64,000 nt of DNA from NCBI GenBank assembly GCA_016709225.1, contig JADJEE010000012.1, forward strand, positions 3,577,501-3,641,500, written 5' to 3'. Position numbers and translations under genes: made by a program. The notes under the pieces are model-generated. The model saw nothing but the letters and a program-made list of their open reading frames with translations. It was not told the DNA's origin and did no database searches. The stretch comes from Deltaproteobacteria bacterium (GTDB lineage Bacteria > Myxococcota_A > Polyangia > Nannocystales > Nannocystaceae). Below, one piece after another: positions 35,211 to 44,827 of this stretch. Each line of letters opens with the position of its first letter. Position 1 is the stretch's first letter.

Positions 35211-35819
35211 ATGTCGATGTCCGACTTCCCACGCCTCGCACGATATCTCGCGGCGCTCGACGCCGGCCCCGGTGGGGGGCTCGATGCGTTCCCTTCACTG
35301 CGCGTGAAAGCATCGCTGCTGCAGTTCGCGACCGCGCGGGCCCCGGCGCGCTTCGATCCCGCGCAGCTGCCCGAGCGCGTGCGTGCGTTGCTCGACGGCC
35401 GCCGGCTCGTGACCGAGTGGATCAGCGAGGTCGAGTACCACGCCGTGACGCTCGCGCTGTGGGATGGTCATGGGCTCGACGACACGGCCGCGTGCGCGTT
35501 CTGGTACGACGTCATCCATGCCCAGCGACAGAGCAAGCTCTACGGACGCCTGCTCGCGTTGGTGAACCCGAGTCGCTTGCTGCGCGGCGCACCGATGGTG
35601 TGGGGCTACTTCCATCGCGGGGTGCGGCTCGAGCTCGCGAGCGCGACGCACGACCACGCCGAGCTCGACCTGTGGGCCCCGGCGGCGCTGTGGACACCAC
35701 TGCTGCTGCGCGCGTATGCGTCGGTGTTCTACGGCGCGGTCGTGCGTCGGCCGCCGCGCGCCGATGACGTCACGATCGACGAGGGCCCCGAGCGCACGCG
35801 CTATCACCTGCGGTGGTGA
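35211..35819 (+). CDS. Hypothetical protein, possibly DUF2378-like
   Basis: A 202-residue cytosolic protein; ATG 35211 is preferred over the frame's earlier ATG 35175. The order of helices then a strand-rich C-terminal half (VRLELASATHDHAELDLW; ERTRYHLRW) recalls the myxobacteria-restricted DUF2378 (heme-NO-binding/V4R-like fold). That is a layout resemblance rather than a motif match. Function unknown. Confidence 0.55.
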   Translation: MSMSDFPRLARYLAALDAGPGGGLDAFPSLRVKASLLQFATARAPARFDPAQLPERVRALLDGRRLVTEWISEVEYHAVTLALWDGHGLDDTAACAFWYDVIHAQRQSKLYGRLLALVNPSRLLRGAPMVWGYFHRGVRLELASATHDHAELDLWAPAALWTPLLLRAYASVFYGAVVRRPPRADDVTIDEGPERTRYHLRW

Positions 35820-36012
35820 CGACGCGGGCGCCAGGGTCGGGCCTGCCAGGCGCCGGCGCAGCCGCGCGCGGAGCCGACGCGCGCGGCGCTCGGACGGTTT
35901 CGGTCGCTTTCGTGATCGATCCCCGCGATGGCGCGCCCGAGTTGCTGCTACCTTCGCTCGCACGTTGGACGCCGCCGCCCAGCCGTCGAACTCGTCGACG
36001 CCGTCGAGCCCG

Positions 36013-38034
36013 ATGGCGTCGCGCCCGTGGTGGCGGTGGCTGCTCGAGACGCCCGCAGGGTGGGCGGTGCTGGTCGCGTTGTCGGTGGTCGTCGTCGACC
36101 TCGCGACCATCGCGATGGCGGGCCCGTGGGACCCGTGGGAGACCCACTACGGCGAGGTCGCGCGGCAGATCGTCGTGCGTCACGATCCGGTCGATCTGTG
36201 GTGGCAGCCGGGCAATGGTGGCCCCCACGGCGAGGCCGAGAAGAGCTTCGCATCCAAGCCAGCGCTGCCGTTTTGGTTGATGGCGCTGTCGATGCGCGTG
36301 TTCGGCGTCGGCACGGCGCCCGATCCCGCCGAGCTCGTGCACTCGCCGGTGGCGGAGCTGGCCCTGCGGCTGCCGAGCATGCTCGCCGGCTACGCTGCGG
36401 CGCTGGTGCTCGGTGCGACCGCGTGGCGGCTGGCGTCGCCGCGCGCGGGCGTGCTGACCGGCGCGATCGTGGCGACCATGCCGCAGTTTGCCATCGTCAC
36501 GCGGCAGGCGCTGACCGACATGTTCTTCGTCGCGCCGGTGGTCGCGGCCTGTTGCGGGTGGGCGCTGGCGTGGCTGCAGCCCGATCGCGAGCTGCGACGG
36601 CGCGGCCACGGTTGGCGCAGCGTGCCGTGGGATCGCGCGTGGCTGGCCTACCTCGTGGTGTTCGTGCTCGCCGCCGTGGTGCCGCTGGCGGTGATCCACC
36701 AGCACGCGTTCGATCCCTACGTGTGGCGCGCGGTCGGCAAGGTCCCGCGCCGCGTGCAGGGGCTGCAGGACATCCAGCGCCAGATGTGGATCTACTGGGC
36801 GATCGTCGCGGCGGTCCTGCTGCGATCGCTGCGGTGGCAGCGACGCAGCCAGGCGCTGATGGGCCTGGTGTACCTGTTCGCGGGGCTGTCGCTGCTGGGC
36901 AAGGGGCTCATCGGCCCGGGCATCATCGGGCTGGTGATCCTCGTGCACCTGCTGCACACCGGTCGCTGGGAGCTGCTGCGACGCTGCGGGCTGCCGACCG
37001 GCATCGCGATCTTCGTGCTGGTCGGGTTCCCGTGGCACCACGCGATGGCGCTCTACCGCGGCGAGCGATGGGTCAACGAGCTCATCATGGACAACAACCT
37101 GCGGCGCTTCTCGACCGGCGAGCAGAAGCAGGCGGTGGGTGGCTTCACGTTCTATCTCGAGACCTTGGGGCTGGCGGCGCTGCCGTGGTCGGCGATCGTG
37201 CCGGTCGCCGGCGTGGTCGGCCTGCGAGCGTTCGCGCAGCCGGATGGCAAGCCGGGCGTGACGCTGCAGCGCTTCGCGGCGCTGTGGCTCGTGGTTGCAC
37301 TGTTCGCGATCACCTACAGCACCACGAAGTACTACCACTACATCCTGCCGGTGCTGCCGCCGGCGGCGCTGGTGACGGGCCTGTGGCTCGACGCGAACGC
37401 CGACGAGCGTGGCACCAAGCACTCATGGGTGGGCTGGGCGACCGGCGGGCTCGGGCTCGCATTGGTGGCGGTGGTGATCCGCGACGCGATGCACCAACCG
37501 GCCTGGCTCGCGCACCTCACCACGTACCTCTACACCGGCATGTGGACCGAGGGCGCGCCGCCGGTGACGATGCTGCTGGCGACCTGTGCTCCGTTCGCGA
37601 TCGGCCTGCTGCTGTGGCCGTGGGCGCCGCGCAAGCTCGCGCTGGTGTCGCTGGTGCTCGGTGGCGTGCTGACCCGCGCGTGGGTGATCGCCGACTACGT
37701 GCCGGGCGCATCCGAGAGCTGGTCGCAGCGCAGCGCGATGCGGGTCTACTTCGACAATCGCGGCCCGCAGGATCGCCTGATGAGCTGGTGGTTCTACTAC
37801 CGCGGCGAGACCTACTTCTCGAAGGCCAACATCTGGGTGATGAAGGAAGTCGATCGCGCCGCCCTCACCGAGCTGGTCGAAGAGGCGCGCGGCCGCGGCA
37901 TCACGCTGTGGGCGATCACCACCGTGCAGCACGCCAACCGCCTCGCGCCACAGCTGCCGCAGGACGTCCGCGGCGGGGTCGAGCGGGTGTACGAGAATTT
38001 TCACTACGCGTTGTTGAAGGTGCCGGTGCCGTGA
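36013..38034 (+). CDS. ArnT/PMT-like membrane glycosyltransferase (GT-C fold)
   Basis: A 673-residue integral membrane protein with about a dozen TM helices. After the first helix, DPWETHYGEVARQI (about residue 40) carries the acidic Asp/Glu of the first extracytoplasmic loop that GT-C enzymes use. SFASKPALPFWLMALSMRVFG and ITRQALTDMFFVAPV-type segments (TRQALTDMFF here) are typical of ArnT/dolichyl-P-Man mannosyltransferase-like families. The C-terminal ~130 residues form a soluble domain. Expected to transfer a sugar from a lipid carrier to lipid A or protein; donor and acceptor unknown. ATG 36013 is chosen, and an earlier TTG could add a short tail. Confidence 0.85.
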   Translation: MASRPWWRWLLETPAGWAVLVALSVVVVDLATIAMAGPWDPWETHYGEVARQIVVRHDPVDLWWQPGNGGPHGEAEKSFASKPALPFWLMALSMRVFGVGTAPDPAELVHSPVAELALRLPSMLAGYAAALVLGATAWRLASPRAGVLTGAIVATMPQFAIVTRQALTDMFFVAPVVAACCGWALAWLQPDRELRRRGHGWRSVPWDRAWLAYLVVFVLAAVVPLAVIHQHAFDPYVWRAVGKVPRRVQGLQDIQRQMWIYWAIVAAVLLRSLRWQRRSQALMGLVYLFAGLSLLGKGLIGPGIIGLVILVHLLHTGRWELLRRCGLPTGIAIFVLVGFPWHHAMALYRGERWVNELIMDNNLRRFSTGEQKQAVGGFTFYLETLGLAALPWSAIVPVAGVVGLRAFAQPDGKPGVTLQRFAALWLVVALFAITYSTTKYYHYILPVLPPAALVTGLWLDANADERGTKHSWVGWATGGLGLALVAVVIRDAMHQPAWLAHLTTYLYTGMWTEGAPPVTMLLATCAPFAIGLLLWPWAPRKLALVSLVLGGVLTRAWVIADYVPGASESWSQRSAMRVYFDNRGPQDRLMSWWFYYRGETYFSKANIWVMKEVDRAALTELVEEARGRGITLWAITTVQHANRLAPQLPQDVRGGVERVYENFHYALLKVPVP

Positions 38035-38168
38035 TCACAAGCGCGGCGGTCGACCAAGTCGGCTTCCGGGGTGGACCGTTCTGGACTGGTGCGGGGGCGC
38101 AGGAGGCCGATCGCGGCCGAGGGGTTGAAGCACCTGCGTCCGTGCGCGATGCACCGTGGGAGGCAGCA

Positions 38169-38591
38169 ATGGCGCCGGCTTCGCCACCGACCACACTTCG
38201 CAACATCGCCGTCGACGCGACCGGCCCGATCGTCCGCGTTCGCTACCTCGCGACGCCCGACGACGACGAGGTCGAGACCCTGCTGGCCATCTACGAGGAG
38301 CTGGCGTCGAGTCGCAGTTGCTATGGGATTTCGCTCGCCACCACACCCTCCGCGCGGCAGACCACGGCGCAGAACCGTCGCACGGGCGAGTGGATGAAGC
38401 ACAACCACGCGCGCTACGAAGGCCGCCTGCGCGCCATGGCATTCGTGAGCACGAGCGCCATGATGCGGTTCAGCCTCAGCGTCATCTTCCTCGTGCAGCC
38501 GCTGACCGTGCCCTACACCGTGGTTGCGACCGATGACGACGCGGACGCGTTCCTCTGGTCGCAGCTGGACGCCGACCTGGGGAAGCGCTGA
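38169..38591 (+). CDS. STAS/SpoIIAA-like small protein
   Basis: A 140-residue protein with strand-helix alternation like STAS/SEC14-type (SpoIIAA-like) domains: IVRVRYLATPDDDEVETLLAIYEEL, CYGISLATTPSAR, RLRAMAFVSTSAMMRFSLSVIF, and YTVVATDDDADAFLW. The order (substrate-binding-like strand, helix, strand after RAM-A-F) fits that fold. It has its own start 134 bp after the glycosyltransferase. Role unknown, maybe an anti-anti-sigma-type partner, which is speculation. Confidence 0.6.
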   Translation: MAPASPPTTLRNIAVDATGPIVRVRYLATPDDDEVETLLAIYEELASSRSCYGISLATTPSARQTTAQNRRTGEWMKHNHARYEGRLRAMAFVSTSAMMRFSLSVIFLVQPLTVPYTVVATDDDADAFLWSQLDADLGKR

Positions 38592-38634
38592 CGCGGGCGG
38601 CCTCGCGCAGGGGATCGATTGCAGGGCCTCGCCG

Positions 38635-40482
38635 CTACGGCGCGACCGGCAGGTTCCAGAACGCCAGCAGCCCCACGCCGTTCTCGTTCAACACCCACGG
38701 GCCTGCGCCCTGGTGCCCGAGGTACGTGATGCCGGTCGCGGCGGAGCCATCGCCCGACAGCGTGAGGATCACCTGGCTGCCGTTCGCACTGCCGCCGGTG
38801 ATCGACACCGCCGCGCCCTCGAGACGGAAGTCGACGTGGGCGCCTTCGGCGAAGCTGAGGTTCGAGGCGGCGTTGCGCATGTCGATCACCACCTGCGTGC
38901 CGCCGTTCGCGAATGCGGCCCCCTCGGGGTTCGGTGGCGCGACATCGTTGGCGGGGGTCTCGCCGTACAGATCGCGGCCGAGCAGCGCGGCGTAGCGATC
39001 GCCGAGCTCGCGGTAGCCGTTCTCATAGGCGTAGTGGCAGCCGTCGTGGGCGTCGAGGCCCGTCACCGACATCACGGTGATCTCGTCGAAGTCGTCGGCG
39101 AGCTGGCGCTGCACCTCTTGGGTGCCGATCAGATCGCCGCCACAGCCGGCGCGGATCTGCGTGACATAGACCTGCTCGACGCCGGCGTAGTCCTCGAGCC
39201 AGTCGGCCTCGAGCGCGACGAAGCCGTCGTGGTGCACCTGATAGCCGTTGCCGTCGGACTCGCCCTGGTACCAGAGGATCGCGCGCAGCGACGACTCGAT
39301 GCCCGCCGCGCGCATGCGTGTGAGCGCGCGGCCGTAGTTGGTCGAGAGATCGGTGGTGTCGGCGTCGTTGCGCTGGAAGTACGAGATCGGCCGTCCACCC
39401 TCGCCACCGTTGACCACGCCGATCGGGATCGCGTGCGCGCTCGACAGCTGTGCGGCCATCCGCAGGCCCCACTGACCGATGGCCCCGGGACCGCCGCCGG
39501 CGTTGCCGTTGGCGGCGTGCCACGCGGCATCGGCCGCGGTCGCGTTGCCGTCCGCGGTGTTGCTGCCGAAGCTGCGCAGGAACGGGCCCTGGTTCTCGTT
39601 GGCGTCGCCGCTGAACTGCGAGGCCACGGCGTTCGACTGACCCTGGATGAGGTAGAGGTCGCCGGCCACGAGATCGGTCGCGGTGTAGAAGGGCTGGGGA
39701 TCGGCGCCGTCTCCGACCAACGACAGCCGCACGTCGTGTGCGACCAGCTCGGCGGGGATCGGCACGTCGATCGCGAACTCGACCGGTGCTGCGCCGCACA
39801 GCGGCACCGTCACGCTCGACGCGACCACGCCATCGGTCATCACCTCGGCGAGCACGGCGGTGTAGCCCTGCGACGCGACGCTGCCGTGGAACGACGCGGT
39901 GCCCTCGTTGGTGTCGAGATCACGGGGCAGCACCGCGCTCGCCAGCGGCGCGAGATCGACGGTCGCCATGCCCGGCACCTCGGGTGCGCCCTGGGCCACG
40001 ACCACGGTCCCGGTCGCCATCGCGGTCGCGTCGTCGTCGTCGGTGACCATCAGCGTGACGTCGTGGCAGCCCACCGCGGTGAAGTCGTGGGTGACGCTCT
40101 CGCCCTCGTCGGCGCCGTCGTCGAAGCTCCACGCCCACGCCACGATGGTGCCGTCGGGGTCGCTGCTGGCGCTGGCGTCGAGCGTGACCGACAGCGTGGC
40201 GGCGCCCGCATCGGGCGTGGCGGTGAACATCGCGAGCGGCGGCTGATTGGGCACGCCGACGTCGGGTACGACGCCGGTGTCGTCGGATCCGATCGTCGTG
40301 GTCAACGTGGGATCGCTGGCCGATGCCGACACGCTCGCGGTGGTCGCCGCGGTGCCATCGCTGCTGCCACTGCCGTCCGAGCCGCCGTCCCCCGATGCAC
40401 CGCGGTAGCAACCGCCGAGCGCGATCGCGGCGAGCCATGCGAGGAGTCCGTGCGTGCGGCGACCGCAGGGCGAAGCGAGCAT
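38635..40482 (-). CDS. PKD domain / SASA-type acetylesterase lipoprotein
   Basis: A 615-residue exported enzyme with lipobox ALGGC and a Ser/Thr/Asp linker. Residues ~80-160 form a PKD domain (SSDPDGTIVAWAWSFDDG; HDVTLMVTDDDD). The following 350 residues match SASA (carbohydrate-esterase family 6, SGNH-like): LIQGQSNAVAS carries the nucleophile Ser, WYQGESDG is the conserved oxyanion block, and GLDAHDGCHY supplies the catalytic Asp and His. Members remove O-acetyl groups from sialic acid or other sugars. A C-terminal beta-domain follows. Likely deacetylates a surface or prey glycan. Confidence 0.9.
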   Translation of the reverse strand: MLASPCGRRTHGLLAWLAAIALGGCYRGASGDGGSDGSGSSDGTAATTASVSASASDPTLTTTIGSDDTGVVPDVGVPNQPPLAMFTATPDAGAATLSVTLDASASSDPDGTIVAWAWSFDDGADEGESVTHDFTAVGCHDVTLMVTDDDDATAMATGTVVVAQGAPEVPGMATVDLAPLASAVLPRDLDTNEGTASFHGSVASQGYTAVLAEVMTDGVVASSVTVPLCGAAPVEFAIDVPIPAELVAHDVRLSLVGDGADPQPFYTATDLVAGDLYLIQGQSNAVASQFSGDANENQGPFLRSFGSNTADGNATAADAAWHAANGNAGGGPGAIGQWGLRMAAQLSSAHAIPIGVVNGGEGGRPISYFQRNDADTTDLSTNYGRALTRMRAAGIESSLRAILWYQGESDGNGYQVHHDGFVALEADWLEDYAGVEQVYVTQIRAGCGGDLIGTQEVQRQLADDFDEITVMSVTGLDAHDGCHYAYENGYRELGDRYAALLGRDLYGETPANDVAPPNPEGAAFANGGTQVVIDMRNAASNLSFAEGAHVDFRLEGAAVSITGGSANGSQVILTLSGDGSAATGITYLGHQGAGPWVLNENGVGLLAFWNLPVAP

Positions 40483-40522
40483 GGCATCGATGCTACGCGA
40501 AGCGGCGCGGGATGGGTCGCCG

Positions 40523-41491
40523 CTACAGCTCGAAGTAGCTCGCGGTCGACATGTAGCGATCCGCGGTATCGGGGAACACGGTCACGACGCGCTTGCCCGC
40601 ACCGAGCTCGCTGGCAACCGCGAGCGCCACGTGCACGGCCGCGCCCGAGGACGGGCCGGCGAGGATGCCCTCGCGCGCGGCGAGCTCGCCCGTGCGCATG
40701 AACGCGTCTTCGTCGGAGACCGAGCGGACCTCGTCGATGAGGCCACGCTCGAGCACCATCGGTACGAAGCCGGCACCGATGCCCTGGATGCGATGGGGCG
40801 TCGCGCGGCCGCCCTGCAGCACCGGCGACGACGCGGGCTCGACCGCGACGATCCGCAAGCTCGGCAGCTGCTGACGCAGCACGCGGCCGACCCCCGTGAT
40901 GGTACCGCCAGTGCCGACGCCCACGACCAGCGCGTCGATGTGGCCCTCGGTGGCCTCGAGCAGCTCGAGTGCGGTCGAGCGACTGTGGGCCTCGGGATTG
41001 CCATCGTTCTCGAACTGACGCGGCATGAACGCGCGCGCGTGCTTGCGCGCGAGCTCCTCGGCCTTGGCGACCGCGCCGGTCATGTGGTGCTTGGCCGGCG
41101 TCAACACGACCTCTGCACCGAGTCGCTTGAGCAGGTAGTTGCGCTCGAGCGACATCGAGTCGGGCATCACGAGGATGCAGCGATAGCCCCGCGCCGCGCA
41201 GACCATCGCGAGGCCGATGCCGGTGTTGCCGGAGGTCGGCTCGATCACCACGGTGTTCGCGTCGAGCAGGCCCGCGGCCTCGGCAGCCTCGATCATGAAC
41301 AGCGCCGGGCGATCCTTCACGCTGCCGCCAGGGTTGAAGCCCTCGAGCTTGGCGACCACCTCCGCGGCGCCGGCCGCCGGCAGCCGCTGCAGCCGCACCA
41401 GCGGCGTGTGACCCACGAGGTCGAGGATGCTGGCGGCGATGCGCCGTCCGGCCTTGCGGGCCGCGTGCGGGTTGTCGCCGTGGTCCGTCAT
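40523..41491 (-). CDS. cysK: Cysteine synthase (O-acetylserine sulfhydrylase)
   Basis: A 322-residue PLP enzyme converting O-acetylserine and sulfide to cysteine. The start is the ATG at 41489-41491, which overlaps the upstream permease stop; a longer frame would add 20 residues. Motifs: GHTPLVRL, NPGGSVKDRPA (PLP Lys), PTSGNTGIGLAM, VGTGGTITGVGR, and GPSSGAAVHVAL. Length fits CysK/CysM (~310-325), without the CBS domain of cystathionine beta-synthase. Overlap with a PiT-family permease suggests co-expression for sulfur supply. Confidence 0.93.
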   Translation of the reverse strand: MTDHGDNPHAARKAGRRIAASILDLVGHTPLVRLQRLPAAGAAEVVAKLEGFNPGGSVKDRPALFMIEAAEAAGLLDANTVVIEPTSGNTGIGLAMVCAARGYRCILVMPDSMSLERNYLLKRLGAEVVLTPAKHHMTGAVAKAEELARKHARAFMPRQFENDGNPEAHSRSTALELLEATEGHIDALVVGVGTGGTITGVGRVLRQQLPSLRIVAVEPASSPVLQGGRATPHRIQGIGAGFVPMVLERGLIDEVRSVSDEDAFMRTGELAAREGILAGPSSGAAVHVALAVASELGAGKRVVTVFPDTADRYMSTASYFEL

Positions 41492-42453
41492 CCCGCGATC
41501 CGAAGCGCCAGCAGCGTCAGCACCACCGAGATCGCCGGCGTGACCAGCCACGCCAGCAACATGCGACGCAGCACCGGGTGATCGGTCGCGGACCGGGCGT
41601 CATCTTTGACGCGCCAGACGGCGATCACGGCGGCGGCGTTGAGCTGCACGAGCGACTGCGGGATGCCATACCACGACGCCGACAGCAACAGGGTTCCGAC
41701 CACCAGGCTCACGATGCTCGCGGCCACCGGACCAATCGGCACGATGCTCTTGCCGACCGTGCGCGCCGGCTCGGGGAACAGCAGCGCGCCGAGCCCGAAC
41801 AGCGGCGCCATCACCAAGAGGCCGGTGACGAGGTCGATCACACCGGTCGCGCTCAGCGGACCGACCACGTTGCCGACGTTGTTCGAGCCGATTGCGGCCG
41901 CGACGTAGCACGAGGTGCCGAGCACCAGCCACCGCACCTTGCCCTCGTGGCGACGCAGCTGCTCGTGGAGCCGGAAGTTCGCGGGTCGCAGCGGATACAG
42001 CACGCGCAGCGCCGCGTAGGTGAGCGCGAACGCGATGACCGGCATGATGAGCCAGGCCGGCAGCATGCGGTGGGTCAGCACCTGGGTCTGCACCGCGCCC
42101 ACGTGCACGCCGGCGGCGACCAGCGCGAACACGGTCACCCACGAGGTCGACTGTGGGACCTTGAGGGCATTGGCGATGAACAGCGAGACGGTTGCGGCCC
42201 CGAGCACGCACAGCACCCGGGTGGTCGTCATCGCGGTCGCCGGCACGATGCCGGTGCCGAGGGTCTTGGCGACCAGCTGGCCCAGCAGGAGGGCGCCCGC
42301 GATCACGCACAGGCCGTACAGCAATGCGGCGCGCCGCCGCGACACCAGCTGGGCGCCGAGTGCCACCGAGAACGACGGAGCCAGCCCGCTGCCGCCCATG
42401 TTGAGGGCGAACAGCGCGCCGCATCCGAGCAGCAGCGCTTCCACGAGTGGCAC
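41488..42453 (-). CDS. PiT-family permease, probably sulfate (CysP-like)
   Basis: A 321-residue polytopic permease starting at the GTG at 42451-42453. About nine TM helices. The first repeat has MGGSGLAPSFSVALGAQLVSRRRAALL; the second has GSNNVGNVVGPLSATGV, the N-V-x-N signature of the PiT family, which in true PiT reads GxNDVxNxxGP. Known PiT members carry phosphate, but Bacillus subtilis CysP, also PiT family, carries sulfate. The ATGA overlap with cysK favours sulfate here. Substrate is inferred from neighbourhood. Confidence 0.85.
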   Translation of the reverse strand: MPLVEALLLGCGALFALNMGGSGLAPSFSVALGAQLVSRRRAALLYGLCVIAGALLLGQLVAKTLGTGIVPATAMTTTRVLCVLGAATVSLFIANALKVPQSTSWVTVFALVAAGVHVGAVQTQVLTHRMLPAWLIMPVIAFALTYAALRVLYPLRPANFRLHEQLRRHEGKVRWLVLGTSCYVAAAIGSNNVGNVVGPLSATGVIDLVTGLLVMAPLFGLGALLFPEPARTVGKSIVPIGPVAASIVSLVVGTLLLSASWYGIPQSLVQLNAAAVIAVWRVKDDARSATDHPVLRRMLLAWLVTPAISVVLTLLALRIAG

Positions 42454-42535
42454 GGCTTGATGCGAGCCGATGGTACTCGAAGTGGCGCGCCGGCGCGGCG
42501 GAACCTCGCCAGCGGCCGGGTGTCTGGCCCCGTCG

Positions 42536-42940
42536 ATGGCGGGCATCCCACGGGTCCTTCGGGCGCTGCTGGTTGCGATGGTGCTGCAGATCGCGATCGA
42601 TGCCGTCGGTCTCGGCCTCGGCTGGGGCGAGCGCGACTGGGGTGGCCGCGGGCTCGAGACCACGGCGTTGGTGCTCGACGTGGTGCTCGCGGTGCTCCTG
42701 CTCGGCGGCCGCGAGTGGGTACGGCGTCTGCTGCGCTTGGCGGCGGCGTTGGGCTTCGCGATCGATGCGGTGCTGGTGTCGCTGTGGTTCGCGTATGCGC
42801 CGGCCGGCACCGCCGGTACGCTCGCTGGGATCGCGGCGTTGGTGCTGCTCGCCGGCTCGGCGTTCACGTGGTGGGCGCTCGGCCACGCCACCGTGCAGGC
42901 GTGGGTGTTCGAGCGGTGGTTGACGCGACGCGGCCTGTGA
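42536..42940 (+). CDS. Small membrane protein
   Basis: A 134-residue protein with three to four TM helices (LRALLVAMVLQIAIDAVGLG; ALVLDVVLAVLLLGG; LLRLAAALGFAIDAVLVSLWF; LAGIAALVLLAGSAFTWWA). ATG 42536 begins the first helix-containing segment; the frame is open further upstream without a good start. It is divergent from the PiT permease. No family recognised. Confidence 0.65.
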   Translation: MAGIPRVLRALLVAMVLQIAIDAVGLGLGWGERDWGGRGLETTALVLDVVLAVLLLGGREWVRRLLRLAAALGFAIDAVLVSLWFAYAPAGTAGTLAGIAALVLLAGSAFTWWALGHATVQAWVFERWLTRRGL

Positions 42941-42955
42941 TGCGCGCGCGAAGCC

Positions 42956-43732
42956 TCAGGTCGCGAGCGCGGGCTTGGCGGGCGCGGCGAGGGCGAGTAG
43001 CTCGGGCGCGCGCTCGAGGAAGCCGGCGTTGCGCTTGAACGCCGCCTTCTGCGTGGGCTCGAGGTGCTTGCTCGCCAGTCGCGACGACAGGCCCTTGCGC
43101 TGACCGTCGAGCGCGAGCGCGAAGCAGGCCTCGGGCATCGACAGGCCCGCGCGCATGCTCTTGAGGTCGAGGCCGCAGCCGCCGCCGCAGCAGGCGTTTT
43201 CGTACACGTAGGCGCCGTTGGCGACCCAGATGCCCAGGCCCAGCGCGACCGCGGCGAGCTCGGCGTCGGCCTCGACGTCCTCGGGCTCGACGCGGTGGCC
43301 GCCCGCGCGGTGGATCGCGATCCGTCCCAGCTCGCGCGCGACGCTGGCGTGGACCAGCGCCGGCACTCGCAGCAGCGCCGGCACCACCAGCATGGCGAGC
43401 TCGTCGCCGCGGGCGAAGGTGTGCAGCAGCTGGCCCTGCGGATCGCCCAGCGGCGCGAATCCGGGCAGCTGCTTGCTGGCGCCGCCGGCCTCGAGCTCGA
43501 CCAGTGCGAACTCCACTTCGCGCTGGCCGGCATCGGACTGCACGAGGCAGATCAGCTCGAAGAGCGCGTCGAGGTCGGTGGGCTTGGCGATCGGCGAGGC
43601 CGTGAACCATCGCGGCTTCGACGCAGCCTCACCGAGGCGCGCGTAGAGATCACCGAGGCCCTCGGCGATCCACGACCGCGCATCGTCCTCGGGCAGGAAC
43701 TCCACCGCCTTGGCGTCCGTGAACTTCAACAT
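42956..43732 (-). CDS. Hypothetical cytosolic protein
   Basis: A 258-residue protein without signal or TM. Conserved-looking parts are WFTASPIAKPTDLDALFELICLV near residue 42, LALGLGIWVANGAYVYENACCGGGCG near 166, and a Lys/Ala-rich C-terminus. The CCGGGC cluster could bind metal. No known family. ATG 43730-43732 is well placed. Confidence 0.7.
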   Translation of the reverse strand: MLKFTDAKAVEFLPEDDARSWIAEGLGDLYARLGEAASKPRWFTASPIAKPTDLDALFELICLVQSDAGQREVEFALVELEAGGASKQLPGFAPLGDPQGQLLHTFARGDELAMLVVPALLRVPALVHASVARELGRIAIHRAGGHRVEPEDVEADAELAAVALGLGIWVANGAYVYENACCGGGCGLDLKSMRAGLSMPEACFALALDGQRKGLSSRLASKHLEPTQKAAFKRNAGFLERAPELLALAAPAKPALAT

Positions 43733-43919
43733 CGCCGTGCAAGGCTACCACCGCCCTTCCGGGTTTGGTCCGCGCGTCGACCCGGCGAGCGCGAACGTGG
43801 GCCGCTGCCGCCTCGCGCGTGTCTCCCGCGGGCCGTGCGCCCATCCCATCGCCGCGCGTTGCGGCGGCTTTCGATCGATCTGAGCCCTTGCAGCGCCCGT
43901 AGCGAATGGCAGACTGATC

Positions 43920-44654
43920 GTGGGAGTCTCCAGCTTGTTCGAGTTCCTCGTGCGCCGCGTCTTCGCACTCGCTCTGTGTCTCGGAGCGACGGCGATGCTG
44001 GTGCCGAGCGACGCGCACGCCGGCGGTGTGCGCAAGGTGCCGGATCTGCGCCGTGACGCGGGTTCGTGGATGCAGCCGCGCCAGGCCCAGGGCCTGCGCA
44101 TCCCGGTCACACTGCACCTCGCGACCGAGGAGGGCGGCGAGGTGATGTCGAGTCGTGCGGTGCAGGCGTGGGTCGAGCGCGCCAACCGTGAGCTCGGCGC
44201 GTTCGGTATCGAGGTGGACGTCGTCGCGGTGCGCCGCATGCCGGCGGGCTTCGAGTCGGTCACGCACTGGCGCGGCCGCCGAGCGCTCGCCAGCTACGCG
44301 CCCAACGATGGCACCGTGCACATGTTCGCGATCGAACAGCTCGACGACGGTCACCGCAACCGTCGCGTGCGAGGCCTGCACTGGCGCTACCGCGGCCTCG
44401 CCCGCGCGCTGCGCGGACGCGAGTACCTCGTCGTCACCACGGCCGCGCCCACGACCACGCTCGCCCACGAGATCGGCCACCTGCTGGGCCTGCGCCACAG
44501 CACCCGCACCGACAACATCATGTGCAGCTGTCGCAGCGGCGCGGTGAGCTTCACCGATGCGCAGGGCGCCGCGATGCGCGACGGGGCGCGGCGCTTGTAC
44601 GCGCGCCGCGGGCTGTCGACGGCGGCCGATCGCGGTCGCCGTCACCGGCGTTGA
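43920..44654 (+). CDS. Secreted metzincin-type zinc metalloprotease
   Basis: A 244-residue exported protein with a Sec signal peptide (residues 1-34, cleaved after SDAHA) and no lipobox. The zinc motif HEIGHLLGLRHS fits HExxHxxGxxH. After 6 residues DNIMC gives the Met-turn. This places it among metzincins (matrixin/M10-like); the short length means a compact catalytic domain with no appended modules. The Arg-rich tail is unusual. GTG 43920 starts the signal peptide. Confidence 0.82.
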   Translation: MGVSSLFEFLVRRVFALALCLGATAMLVPSDAHAGGVRKVPDLRRDAGSWMQPRQAQGLRIPVTLHLATEEGGEVMSSRAVQAWVERANRELGAFGIEVDVVAVRRMPAGFESVTHWRGRRALASYAPNDGTVHMFAIEQLDDGHRNRRVRGLHWRYRGLARALRGREYLVVTTAAPTTTLAHEIGHLLGLRHSTRTDNIMCSCRSGAVSFTDAQGAAMRDGARRLYARRGLSTAADRGRRHRR

Positions 44655-44827
44655 GCGGCTTGCGTCGCGTCGGCATCGACGATGCTGCCATGGTCGGGCG
44701 ACGGCAGCCCTGCGATGGCGAGAGACGGCGAGCCAGGCACGAGGCATGCCCTGCGCGGAGCCGGCGCGGTCGAGAAATCGTGGCGGGTCCGTGAACCGCT
44801 CGCGCGGCTCGTCCGACAAGGGCCTGC

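Noticed and set aside
35271..35281. G6 tract within the 35211 gene as a phase-variation site
   Set aside because: Six G in GC-rich DNA is expected by chance, and no alternative start or frame makes sense of a shift.
38524..40701. 725-codon open frame on the plus strand
   Set aside because: It is the antisense of the PKD-SASA esterase, whose catalytic motifs and lipobox are unmistakable.
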